64,000 nt of DNA from Elymus sibiricus (taxonomy: Eukaryota > Streptophyta > Magnoliopsida > Poales > Poaceae): NCBI GenBank assembly GCA_039707655.1, contig CM077664.1, positions 25,160,781 to 25,224,780 on the forward strand, given 5' to 3'. How positions within the stretch are numbered: the first letter of the stretch is position 1; each line of letters opens with the position of its first letter. Below are positions 45,827-56,169 of this stretch, piece by piece. The position numbers and the translations under genes were made by a program. The notes under the pieces were generated by a model, which made no database searches, was not told the origin of the DNA, and worked only from the letters and a program-made list of their open reading frames with translations.

Positions 45827-46227
45827 CATGATCGTACATTCGCATGCGTTGTTAGTTGAAATAGAGAAGAAGCATTAACATAGGAAGGATTTGTGAAATT
45901 TATAAGAAACTATTTTTGTAGATCAATAGGGGAGACAACCAAAGATAAATTAGTTCATGTTTTTATTAGTAACACATTTGTCAACAAGGTACGTCTATGA
46001 CTCCTCATGTTGATATTAGCTGTCATGGGCATCCAGCAGTTCGAAAACAGTTGTAGTGCTGATAAATTAGTTCATGTTTTTATATTAGTAATACAATGTG
46101 ATAGAGCAAAACATGTCCAGCAGTTAATAAGCAGTCCATCATCCTTATATTTCTTGATGGAGGGAATAAGATGCACTTGACAATGCTTAGTTTTTTTGTC
46201 TTATGCGTTATGCTACTGCTATTTCAG

Positions 46228-47014
46228 GAGGAATATGAAAAGGAGATAAATGACACCAGGGCCCTGGAGCTCATGTACGCTAAAGAGGCAGAAACTTTGG
46301 ATAAGGTGGAGCATGCACGCATTATTCTCATTTTTTGAACTGTTAGACCTTCAAAAAAATTGGTTGCATTATTAACATAACTCATGAAAATGACAATATC
46401 GAAGGTAAAAAAAACATTGATATATCCAGATAGCATTAATGTGACCAATCCAGGTAAATTTGGGTGTCTATGGAGTGTGAAAGTTTCAAATGTTTAATCC
46501 CACTGATATTGCGATGATACATGTACAGATTGATGGAGTAGTAACTTCAATTTATTTCTTGATAGAAATACGGATAAAATAAAATCAGAACCGCAGAATT
46601 ATGTTTGCACGATCCATGTATATCGTACATCTTGTTCGTGTTTTATTTTGAGTTGATTTTTTTTCATATATTGTATTTCTTTATATCACTTCAGGAGCTG
46701 AAGAATGAGAAACTGAAGGCTGTTGTGGAGTAAAGAGCCTCAAGGAGAAACTGGAAAACAGACAGATGAGCCGCTATCGAAGGTCTGTCATGTATGCTTC
46801 TATGCGCCACAAAAAATTTCAACCCTCCTTATATTAACTCGTCATGTGACTATACTTGTGCAGAGTGAGGTGGTCGGTAATGGCGGGACTGACATCGACG
46901 TGCCATGACCTTGTTCTAGAGGACAAAATCATGCTCGCCAACCACAGTGTTTCCAGGGATGTGATCTACAGCGGTGATGAGGCCATGTGGGTGACCTTCG
47001 ACCATAGGGCAAAG
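46228..47014 (+). pseudogene. Three-exon host-gene fragment carried in the Helitron region
   Basis: Three consecutive exon-like pieces with correct splice signals. Exon 1, 46228-46305 (ATTTCAG|...AAG|GTGGAG), encodes EEYEKEINDTRALELMYAKE and six more residues. Exon 2, 46695-46782 (ACTTCAG|...GAAG|GTCTG), encodes ELKNEKLKAVVE, then a stop; a one-base shift continues as KSLKEKLENRQMSRYR. Exon 3, 46864-47014 (TGTGCAG|...AAAG|GTAATG), is open throughout in the phase left by exon 2, with MAGLTSTCHDLVLEDKIMLA and then a VIYSGDEAMWVTFDHRAK stretch. Exons 1-2 are charged and coiled-coil-like. Splice phase agreement across all three argues for a real ancestral gene. The protein family is not recognised. 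The plus orientation matches the Helitron end at 49302. The shift makes it a pseudogene. Confidence 0.5.
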
Positions 47015-47984
47015 GTAATGCTTCAGAAGCTATTCGTTGTATTTTAGTTTAATTAGGTAATTCTTCAAGTATTTCTGCAAGAATTTTTAAAAGGTAATTC
47101 ATTACATAGTTTTCTTAATTTTATTTAAAGTAGTTTGTAGTAATATAGTACTCATGATTATTGTCAATAAAAAGCACATCTACTCTCCTGTGGGTATTCA
47201 CCCGACCTGTTACAGCGCTGTCTCGAGTAATTGAGGTCTCATTAGGTTTTTGGCCAGAGAATCATAGTTTTCTTCAGAAATTCATGTCAAAGATGCTGAA
47301 AGAACATGATGTTCTAGATGGAAGATATATTAGAGTCTCTAATTTTTTTGGGAAGATGTAACTCAGGGCTATGAAGATTCCATAAAAATACAACTCTATG
47401 TCTAAAAGGATAAATTTCTTGCTTGTGCTGGCGCTGTGGATATATTATTGAAACCACATCAAAGCGGTCGCTAAGCAAGGCGGCAGGAGCCCGTTGTGGT
47501 GGTTGGCAAGCCGAGCGAGCAGTCGGCCACCCCTTCCCTTGCGTCAGCCGCCGAAGAGATAGATATGGGTGAGGTATAAAGAGCAGAGAAGAATGCGGCG
47601 GAGGTGCTAGCCTTATTGGCCGCAAAATATTTATCTGCTATTAAAGGGGAGTTGATAGTCTCGCCTCACCCTGGTTTTTTCTCTCCACGCCCATCTCTCC
47701 CTTTGGTTTCCTGCTGATATGAGGCCCCTTCCACCAATTTTTTTTATCTCCCACCGGTCTTCTCCCTCCCATCTTTTTTTTTCCGCTCCTCTCCTCTCCT
47801 GATTACCCTAGCGTCGTCGCCACATGGGCCTCCTGCCACCCCCCCTCCCCTCTCTCCACCACCCCCCTCTTTCATGTTGGATCCTCACCTTACCTGCCGG
47901 TCGCCGCCTTTGGGGTCAGCAAAGTCGGCAGCCATGGGATGGGACTCATGATCATCATCCCTGAGAAAAAATAAATAGCAACCG

Positions 47985-48178
47985 CAGTGGAAGGAGATGA
48001 CATGCAGTGGCATTTTTGCTTCAATAAGACTTAACACTACTTGTGTCTACCTCTAAATTATAAGCCAATCCACAATAAGGCTTAAATAGCTATTGGGTTG
48101 TTCATTTATTTTTATTTTCTCTTCAGGAAACAATGTTTTTCTCCCAAGTGGAAGGAGAGGACATGCAGTGGCATTTTC
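47985..48178 (+). repeat. Short direct repeat
   Basis: GTGGAAGGAGATGACATGCA at about 47988 recurs with one change at about 48149, followed in both by GTGGCATTTT. About 33 bases long, 160 apart. The second copy is in the exon-like frame 48126-48290. Confidence 0.85.
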
Positions 48179-48290
48179 GCAGCTGGAGGCGAGGTTGAAG
48201 AAATTGAATCAGGTTACGCTTTGGCAACACCAACCCGAACTGTTTCGAAGAATTACGAGGACGCCTTCATATTTTGTACTGTGTGCTGGA
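48126..48290 (+). pseudogene. Exon-like fragment in the Helitron region
   Basis: After CTTCAG (acceptor at about 48125), a plus-strand frame reads SGIFAAGGEVEEIESGYALA then TPTRTVSKNYEDA. The composition is protein-like, but the frame upstream of the AAGG is uncertain and no donor is clear. Family unknown. Confidence 0.3.
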
Positions 48291-49272
48291 ATTGTCTTTC
48301 AATAAGGCTTGCATTGATGCTTTTATCTAAAAGCATGTTATATTCAGCGGTTTATCTGCAAAACTTATTCAGAAATAAGTGATGGTAGTGATACAAAGAA
48401 ATAACTATCACAACTTCTTACAATTATATTCAGAAATCATTGAGGCTATATAAAGCTTCCCTCTGCTCTAAGATTTCATGCCCTGGATTTATGTGATGAT
48501 AGCAATATGCGTGAACCAATATGACACCGAGGAACTTTTGAGTTTATATGATGGAAGTGTACGAGTGTATTTGCCTAATTATTATTCCGTATTATTTTGT
48601 TCCAAAGGTATGCTTGCTCATCTATATCTCTTCATTTTGCTTGCAGGTGTGCTTCCTTTATTTCTTTTCCTCGTTCGATTTCATTGCTTCAGTTTGAGCT
48701 TGGTCACAAAGATAAGGGTGATACAAAGGCATTCCTCCATTCTTTAGCTCAGATTCAGGCTCTCTAATATATGCAGGAAGTATGATCAACAAATGTCATA
48801 GTAATATAAAGTTGTCAAATTGCCAAGATATGCATAAGACTTTGTAACAAAAGCTGCAATCACTATGTAGCTATTTACTTCATTTTAAGAATTCACTTCA
48901 TGACAGGACATGGTACGCTGTAGAAGCTTGTTGTATAATTTATTTACCTTGCTTTGCGGATTGATATATTGTGAACAATTAATTCAAATAAATAATTTTT
49001 ATAGTAAATGGGAAATAAGATTGCTTTTCTTCAACTTAATACATGTGTCTACTTTCTAATATAAAATTAGACTTTTGTGTTATTGTATTCCAATGAAGAA
49101 ACATGACCTTCCTCATTGAACTTCATGTCCTACAGTCAGGATGGAGACTTTATTCTCTCTTCATGTGGACCATCATATATAGAAGAAATTGCAGCATTCT
49201 GATATAAAATAATTATTCACTCATTGGTCAATGAAATGGCTGAAGTGTGCGATAGATCAAGTATGCATTATG

Positions 49273-49302
49273 GCCCGTAGCAACGCACGGGCATTCTACT
49301 AG
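49273..49302 (+). mobile_element. Helitron 3' terminus (plus orientation)
   Basis: GCCCGTAGCAACGCACGGGC (6-bp stem), then ATTCTA and CTAG at 49299-49302 followed by T. Closely matches the Helitron 3' end rule. Confidence 0.68.
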
Positions 49303-50388
49303 TAACAACATGTTTTCAACTTGCTTTTCCCCATGCTCGTGATTGTCACAATAACGCCATCTCTACACAGAACAAACTTGAGTCAACTGTTTTTTGTGAA
49401 AAGGAAAAGGTATAAAAGTATTAATAAAATAAAATAACTTGGATCTGAACATATGTCTATTATAATTGTTGGTGCTATAAATCATATTTAGACGACATCA
49501 TCTCAAATACAGGGAAAAGTTCAGTACGTCTGCACTGAGAACTTAAAAACTCGCAGCTTAAACTTCCAGCACATAACTATTTAAACTGGTAGCTACAAAC
49601 ACAAAGTGCAAAACAATAGAGTATGATTATATTGATAGCTATTGAAAAGTAGGTAGTAAAAATATGCAAATAAGCTATTAAGGCTATAGAATTGTCTAGC
49701 CAGTTATTAAGAAATAGAAACTAATTACCAGTTTAGCTCTGAACATTTAATTTTGGTTTAGCTATTGATCTAAATGCACCCACAGAACTTGAGAACCACT
49801 ACTATGAGTGAACCGATGAGAGAACGCAGCAGGAGATGCTCATATCCATGAAAAAAAAGTGAAACTCAGATCCAGGCAGTTTTTAGAACATACCAATGTA
49901 GCTACCTTGTGCCGCTAGTGTTCTTTAACGAAACTGACGACTTGCATGTGCTCTGAATCTGTTAACTTGCATGTGCAGGACCTTGTGTGAACTCCTTTTT
50001 CAGGCATCACCAGTCTCTCTATTTTGTGCGAGAGTACTGACCAATCGCATGTTCGTATTACCATAGAAGGATCTGCATAGAAATATTTCGGAGTTTGATT
50101 AGTAAAGAGAATATTGAACCTCTTTTTTATTCTCTCTTTCCAAAAACGAATTAGAAAATGTGAGATTCTATCTGCAACATTCTTTGATTGTATTTCAAAA
50201 TTGATACTCCAGAATTGCGCTAGGACACTGAATTCAATATTATGGTTACTCCTATATATACAAATCTTAAATTTAGGATTAGTTTTGTTAGGTATCCAGG
50301 ACCAATTTTGACTGACACATTAGTAGGCTACTGGGAGTTAATGAAGGATCATGTACATCTGCATTAAAAAAATGAATATGTACGCCTA
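49303..50388. other. AT-rich interval without a recognised gene
   Basis: About 1.1 kb between the Helitron end and CACTA-2. Only short chance frames. No inverted-repeat transposon termini were found. Confidence 0.6.
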
Positions 50389-50484
50389 CACTAGTAGAAA
50401 ACAGGGCATCAGTCCCGGTTCCAGAGGGTCTTTAGTCCCGGTTCTGCAACCGGGACTGAACAATGGGGACTAAAGGCCCCCACT

Positions 50485-50674
50485 TTTAGTCCCGGTTGGG
50501 TTACGAACCGGGACTAAAGGAGCTCCACGTGGCCGCTGTGGGGCGCCCAGGCAGGAGGACCTTTAGTCCCGGTTGGTAACACCGACTGGGACTAAAGGGT
50601 CTCCACATGGCCGCTGCGCAGCGCTCAGGCAGAAGGACCTTTAGTCCCGGTTGGTAACACCAACCGGGACTAAA
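50485..50674. repeat. Three hairpins in the CACTA-2 subterminal region
   Basis: Inverted repeats of TTTAGTCCCGGTT: about 50485-50519, 50560-50597 and 50640-50674. The last is perfect with 16-base arms (TTTAGTCCCGGTTGGT) and a three-base loop. Further half copies lie at 50410-50460. If transcribed, these would fold into long stems. Confidence 0.9.
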
Positions 50675-50724
50675 AGGCCGCCACGCGTCAGCCCCTGCCA
50701 AGCGCTGTTTTTTTTTTGAAAGGA

Positions 50725-50765
50725 GGGGTTTAGGGTTTAGGGGTTTTGGAGGGTTTAGGGGTTTC
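50725..50765 (+). repeat. Degenerate telomere-like TTTAGGG tract
   Basis: Several GGGTTTAGGG units interrupted by other bases. The unit is that of plant telomeres, but the tract is only about 40 bases and lies within a transposon; it is likely a chance or promoter-type telobox. Confidence 0.6.
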
Positions 50766-51042
50766 ATATTGTGTTTCCCCCTTTTCTTTTTGTGTTTACC
50801 ATTCAATTTTTTACATTTAGGGTTTTCGTTTTTATTTTACGTTTTCAATTCAACTCGATGCTAGCTACTACATATAGCAATGAAGTAACCATTACACGAA
50901 TCGTCATGAATATAGAGAGAAGTGACCTCTCTTTCTCCGTGCTTGGTCGAACAACAAGTTTTCGTATATCTATTCGACGCTACTACGTATAGTATACGTT
51001 CATGCATATATACAATGTAACATCTCTTACGATCCCTAATAT

Positions 51043-54000
51043 CTAATTACCAAAATCGCATTGGCACTCCCGATGGAATTCTCCGTCTGTAGGTATGACA
51101 TGGTCAACAAAGAATCCCGCCAATTCCTCTCGAATTGCTCGTATGCGATCAGTTGTTAGGAGTTCGTCCCGCTTCCGCTTGATCTAATTTAAAGAAGGGG
51201 GTCAATATATATATATATATGAATGAAACTCAACACAATTGATGGTAATAAAATAAAAATGTGAATATTGTTTACATACTTCAATTTGTTCTTCAGATCT
51301 GCCCCGCTCAGAGGTCTTGTGGCGAATGTACTCGCAAACGTAGTATCCACATAAATTATTCCCGGGTTTCTGCCACAAGAACTTTACAAGAATAGAGTTC
51401 AATCAAAATGATAATCAAGCATGATAATGGTATTGAAACTAGAATCAATGAGAGATGCGCGAAACTAGCTAGTAGTACTTACCTTGGGTTGTGAAAATCG
51501 CACCTCCTTTTTCCATTCAACCCTAACCTTGTTGGTGAACTTTTTCCAAACTCTACCCGGCAAAGAAAATGATTACTTGATATCAGGAAATGAACGAAAG
51601 TTGCCGATATGGTGCGATAATGATTGAACTTACTTCTGGAGCATTTGACTCATGTCCGCCCACTCCTTAGCCTCTTTACGTCTCGAGTCCAAGACAACTA
51701 CTAGTCCCGCGTCAAGCTGAATGGCTAGCAGAATAAAGTGGAACCTGCGCACGCATAACTCATCAATTACACTTTACCTCGAGTAAGCGAGACAGAATGT
51801 GCACAAGACAGTAACACTCACTTGAAGTTATAAGGAAATAGTATTTCCCTTTTGTTTTGTTGTCCAAGTAACGCATTTAGCAAGTATTTCTCTGTATCAT
51901 CCGGGCTTTTTTGTACCGTATATTCATTTACGGTATTTGGGTTAATGAACCCAATGTCATAGATTTTTCCTCTCCATTCGCGGATCTTCAATCTGCATAA
52001 TATAGTGTGAGGATAATTATACATGCAATGAACGAGCTGAGCTAGGGACTTAATTACAGAAAAAATACTTACAGACAATAGCAACTGATGATAGCTTTGT
52101 TGAGGGCGGCTTGATTGTATAACTGAAATAATTCTTCAAATTCAATGTACAATGCCTCGACTCCATTGAAGTAGTGCTCATCTTTAATTCCCACTAAGAT
52201 ACTGTTGGTCCCTTCCTTGCAGGCTTTCAAGTACCAGTTATGCAATGTTCGCATCATCGTTGATAGACGCCGGAGCTGCTCAGGTCTGACGAGAGGCTTT
52301 CCGTGCTCGTATCTATAGGCTACCTCAGCCATTTCGAACTGTACCTCATCGCCTAAGTAATCAGAAAGAGTGTAACCAGGATGAGCGGTCGCTACCCCCG
52401 GATCATTAGCGATATCGGGAAACACCTTGAGCGGGGGGCATGATTGTTTTTCCTGTTCGCCGAGCTGGGGAATTGTTTTCCCACTTCTTGCAGCACTGCT
52501 AGTGCTTCCCGACCTTTTTGCTTCATGAAATGTCTTTACAATACAGCGGTCATAGTGTGAGAGCGGCGGAGGAGATGGTGGGCGCTGAAGGGCATCCAGA
52601 CAGCACTTCGCTTTTACCGGATCTATTTTCTCCTTTGGATCTGGACGTTTCGGTGCAAGCTGGCGTTTCACATCGGCAGCCACGAACTCGTCGGTTTCCT
52701 CCTCAGTCATGTCGTATGGTAACTTGGGAGGAGCCTTCTTGACGCTTGGACCTGCTCTGGATTTCTTCGTTGTTGTACTGCTAGCCGCCGGAGCGGCGGC
52801 GGGTCTCTTCCGCCGTTGTTGGGAGGAGCCTTCTTGACGCGGCGGAGGAGGCGGAGTCCGCTGAGGCGGCGGAGACAGCTGAGGCGGCGCAGGATTCTAC
52901 TGAGGGGCCTCCTCCGGCGGAGACGCTGACGCGGCGGAGACAGCTGAGGTGGCGGAGGATTCTGCTGAGGGGCCTCCTCCGGCGGAGTCCGCTGACGCGG
53001 CGGAGACAGCTGAGGAGGCGAAGTGTGCTGACGTGGCGGAGACGACTGAGGCAGCGGAGATAGAGCTGGACAGTGAGGAGTCTGCTGAGGGGCCTCCTCC
53101 GGCTGAGTGTGCTGACGCGACGTCCATTGTGGAAGCACGATGTATTCCTTTCTCCATAGAATGGTAGTCCTTACGGCATCTACCAGATGAGTCTCCCCTT
53201 CACCTGTAGGGTACTCAAGCTCCAGCCCCTCGAATCCATTGGTAACTTCATCCACCCCGACAATAGCAAAGCCGTCTAGAATCGGATTGCAATGGAAAGT
53301 TCCATCAGGTCTAGGAGGTAAGACATAGCCGACCGCCACCTTCAAGGTTAGGTTGATGCATTTCGCCATTAGCTCACAATGTTCCCTCTCCGTGATATCA
53401 TCCACGGGGTAGCGAGGAGCCGTGATATCAGGCCGAACGAGCAAACTGGAAGCCACGCTGCTTTTCCGCTGAGATGGTGGGGTAGCTTCGTGGGCAGTAT
53501 CGAATGAAGGATCTTCGTGCTGCTGAGATGGTGTGCTGGTAGCTAGCTAGCTGTTAAGTGCCTCTATTAATGCTAATCTTTCTTCTACCTTCTGCAGCCG
53601 GTCTGCATCCTCTTTCTTCTTTCTCCCACGGCTTCTATAAGTGTCTCTGCTGTCGGGAAACCCATCCTTCCACGGAACGAAGCCTGATGTGTCTCGTGTT
53701 CGTCTAGGGTGTTCAGGATTCCCGAGGGCGCGTGACAGCACTTCCTTCTCTCTGTCGGGATGGAACCTCCCTTCCTGCACGTCCTTGAGTGCTTCCTAAA
53801 TCTTTATGACAGGTGTTTGAAGCTGGTCTTTTGTGTAAACACACTTCCTTGTTTCTGGGTCCAAAGTTCCCTCATGCCCGAAGAACCAAGTCCTTGCCCG
53901 TTCGGGCCAGTTCAATGTCGCTGGTTGGATCCCTTTAGCAAGTAGGTCATTCTCAGCTTTCTCCCACTTAGGCTGGGCAGCCTTGTAGCCACCTGACCCC

Positions 54001-54845
54001 GTAACGTGTTGATATTCCTTTTTTGCAGCATTTTGCTTATTCATCAGTGACCTGTTCTTAGCTTTCTCCGATTTCTTGTACGCCACAAATGCGGGCCAGT
54101 GACCTTTTATCTTCGCATATTGACCGGTTAATTCTGGAGTCTTGTCTTTCTGGACAAACTGTTCGTTCAATATTTTCTTCCAGTTCTTGAATTGTTCTGC
54201 CATCTTCTTAAGAGCCTATTTTTTAACTTTTCGCTGTATAACTGGGTTATTTGGATCCTCCTCTGGCGGTAGGCTGAAATTTAGCATGAGCGAGTTCCAA
54301 AGCTCATCTTTGCATCTATCGTTGACATAAGAAACTCCATCGTCCTTCTTCTTATTCCATTCTTGGATGCTGATCGGGACGCTGTCCCTAAGAATAACTC
54401 CGCACTGATATATAAATTGGTCTTGGGTCCGCTTGGGAACAGTCGGTTTGCCATCTGGATCGACTTCTTCGATCGTGAACCTTTCATTGTCGCCCAACCT
54501 TTTCTTCGGGCCTCGTCTCCTTATAGAAGTTTCGCTCGATCCGGAGGGCTAAAAGAAGAAAGAAGCGTTAATATATGTACATACAAAACAATTAATGCAT
54601 CTAGTCAGCAGAGGCTTAATTAATATATATACCTCGCCGGACTTTGCAACAGTTAAGGCTCCAACACCGGCGGAGCCGTCATCTTCTCCCTCCTCCATTC
54701 GATCACCGGAGCCGTCATCTTCTCTCTCCTCCATTCGACCATCGGAGTCGTTGAGAAACTGTGAGGTGATGATATCATCATCATCTCTGTCGTGGATTAT
54801 TTCCTCCAACGCCTCTTCTTGTTCTAAGTCTCTGCCGTGTTCCAT
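51043..54845 (-). pseudogene. CACTA-2 gene: transposase_24-like N-part and Ulp1-like protease C-part
   Basis: Exon 1 54845-54633 (MEHGRDLEQEEALEE; acidic). Exon 2 from 54548: RFTIEEVDPDGKPTVPKRTQ, a PVIQRKVKK region and SGGYKAAQPKWEK match the plant En/Spm-associated transposase_24 (PF03004) type protein. A proline/glutamine-rich linker (about 53100-52800) follows, then an MTEEETDEF region. Minus-strand exons near 52710-52075, 52003-51828, about 51745-51635, 51560-51480, about 51402-51290 and 51182-51043 complete the gene; visible GT/AG borders support these joins. The C-terminal exons form an Ulp1/C48-like cysteine protease: FHFILLAIQLD (His), VVVLDSRR (Asp) and NNLCGYYVCEYI (Cys). Such genes travel with plant CACTA elements; role in transposition is unknown. 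TAG stops near 54216, 53796 and 53547 and a frameshift near 52921 disable it. Confidence 0.85.
52840..53110 (-). repeat. Coding minisatellite in the CACTA-2 gene
   Basis: About four degenerate units of roughly 65-70 bases encoding PPEEAPQQNPPPPQLSPPRQR-type sequence, e.g. CTCCTCCGGCGGAGTCCGCT. One unit reads GGCGGAGACGCTGACG where its neighbour reads GGCGGAGTCCGCTGACG, a one-base loss at about 52921-52925 that changes the reading frame. Confidence 0.82.
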
Positions 54846-54954
54846 AGTTTCTGCAAATATTACAACATGGCAATATACAACCATGAGAGATGGATTAGTG
54901 GCAAACATAGACCTAATCACAACAAGGAATCATATGCATATGAGCAATTAATGG

Positions 54955-55068
54955 ATTAGTGGATTATCGGGGTTATGTTTTAACGACCCCCTCCCCCCTC
55001 ATGTCGAAGTTATACCGAAATTATCGGGGTTATGTTTTAACGACCCCCCCCCTCATGTCGAAGTTACG
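54955..55068 (+). repeat. Tandem duplication of about 55 bp in CACTA-2
   Basis: ATTATCGGGGTTATGTTTTA followed by ACGACCCCC...CATGTCGAAGTTA occurs at 54962-55012 and 55019-55066. Copies differ in the length of the C run. Confidence 0.88.
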
Positions 55069-55439
55069 ACGATATTTGTACAATATTTATACACAAGATG
55101 AATACAAAATGAATACAAGATTTATACATAAGGTGAATACACAACTCAACAAATGAACCAACCATCATCCTATGAACAAAACTCAACATACAACAAATAA
55201 TGGACACCTTTTGTCGAACAGCGGAGGGACGATCAGGGACCAACTCCACGGAGATGCAACACCACAACCTATAATTCCACGGAGATTCAAATGACCCCTA
55301 GATCAATGGCAATCATCCTGATCAAATTGACAAGTATTAACAGATTTTCAGACTTAGTGATATTTGCATAGAGTGGGAATGCAAAACAGTAACATCATGA
55401 TGAAGTAACCACTCATCATATGCAAATTTTAACATTTGT

Positions 55440-55800
55440 TTCTCTATCTAAAAAAACCTAAAAAAATTCTCTTCCATCTCATCTCATCTTCACAAAACAT
55501 CTATCATATCTATCACATTGAGTATATGTATCTAAAAACCTAGTAAAACTACACAAAACAAACAAAAAAATTCAGCCATCTCCATCTCATCTCATCCATC
55601 TCCATTTCATCTCATCCATCTCATCTCATCTCAATGAACAAAAATTTATATTACACACGAAAATATCACAAATGAAATGACTTTGATCATGAATAATGCT
55701 ATAAAAAATGACTTTGATCATGAATAATATCAATGACTTTGAGATCATGAATTAATAATGCTATAAAAAATGACTTTGATCATGAATGTACATGTAACAC
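55440..55800 (+). repeat. Low-complexity and tandem repeats near the CACTA-2 breakpoint
   Basis: CATCTCATCTC-type repeats at about 55575-55635, then AATGACTTTGATCATGAATA repeated three to four times with AATGCTATAAAAA between copies (55676-55795). LTR F begins just after the last copy. Confidence 0.8.
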
Positions 55801-56149
55801 ATGGCAAAACATGCTTACTGAACTAAGTACTCGCAAGACTTACATCAGATCTAGTCTACTTATGCATTGGTATCAAATGAAGGGGCAGTATCTATGGACT
55901 AGACAGCAGCGATGCCAGAATAGAGGGGAAGGCCTAGCCTATCGAAGACTAGCATTTTCAGCGTCCTGCAGCATTAGAAGAGTGCAGAGTAGTAGTATAA
56001 AGTAAAGCAACAAGCATGTAGTAGCAAATCCTAGAGATCCTTCCTCGACTCCCTACGAGAAAGCAATCCCGGAGCTTACAATTAAAATAACATGTATCCA
56101 GTTCAAGTTTTAGTAGATTGGGATACAACACTGAGCGTCCTGTTACCAT

Positions 56150-56169
56150 GGACGCGGCTATTCGAATAG
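56150..56169 (-). promoter_or_regulatory. Conserved LTR motif in LTR F
   Basis: Minus-strand CTATTCGAATAGCCGCGTCC, identical to LTR B and the 3' LARD LTR. Confidence 0.75.

Larger units (their letters stand above)
41767..49298. mobile_element. Helitron region with nested or head-to-head copies
   Basis: Between the minus-oriented terminus at 41763 and the plus-oriented terminus at 49302 lies 7.5 kb of AT-rich intron-like DNA with scattered exon-like pieces and one GC-rich block. A third hairpin of the same kind lies at 45806-45825. At least two Helitron copies are therefore involved. No RepHel helicase was recognised, so the copies are non-autonomous. Borders between copies could not be placed. 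Confidence 0.5.
50389..55800 (-). mobile_element. CACTA-2 transposon (one terminus, truncated at the other)
   Basis: Begins CACTAGTAGAAAACAGGG at 50389, preceded by CTA as a possible target duplication. Subterminal DNA holds TTTAGTCCCGGTT inverted repeats. The coding gene runs on the minus strand (54845-51043). The expected opposite terminus (...TAGTG) is not found: near 55800 the sequence changes to LTR F. The large transposase gene is also absent, so this copy is non-autonomous. Between 54950 and 55800 it contains several short tandem repeats. Confidence 0.85.

Noticed and set aside
50725..50765. Interstitial telomere
   Set aside because: Only about 40 bases of imperfect TTTAGGG inside CACTA-2.
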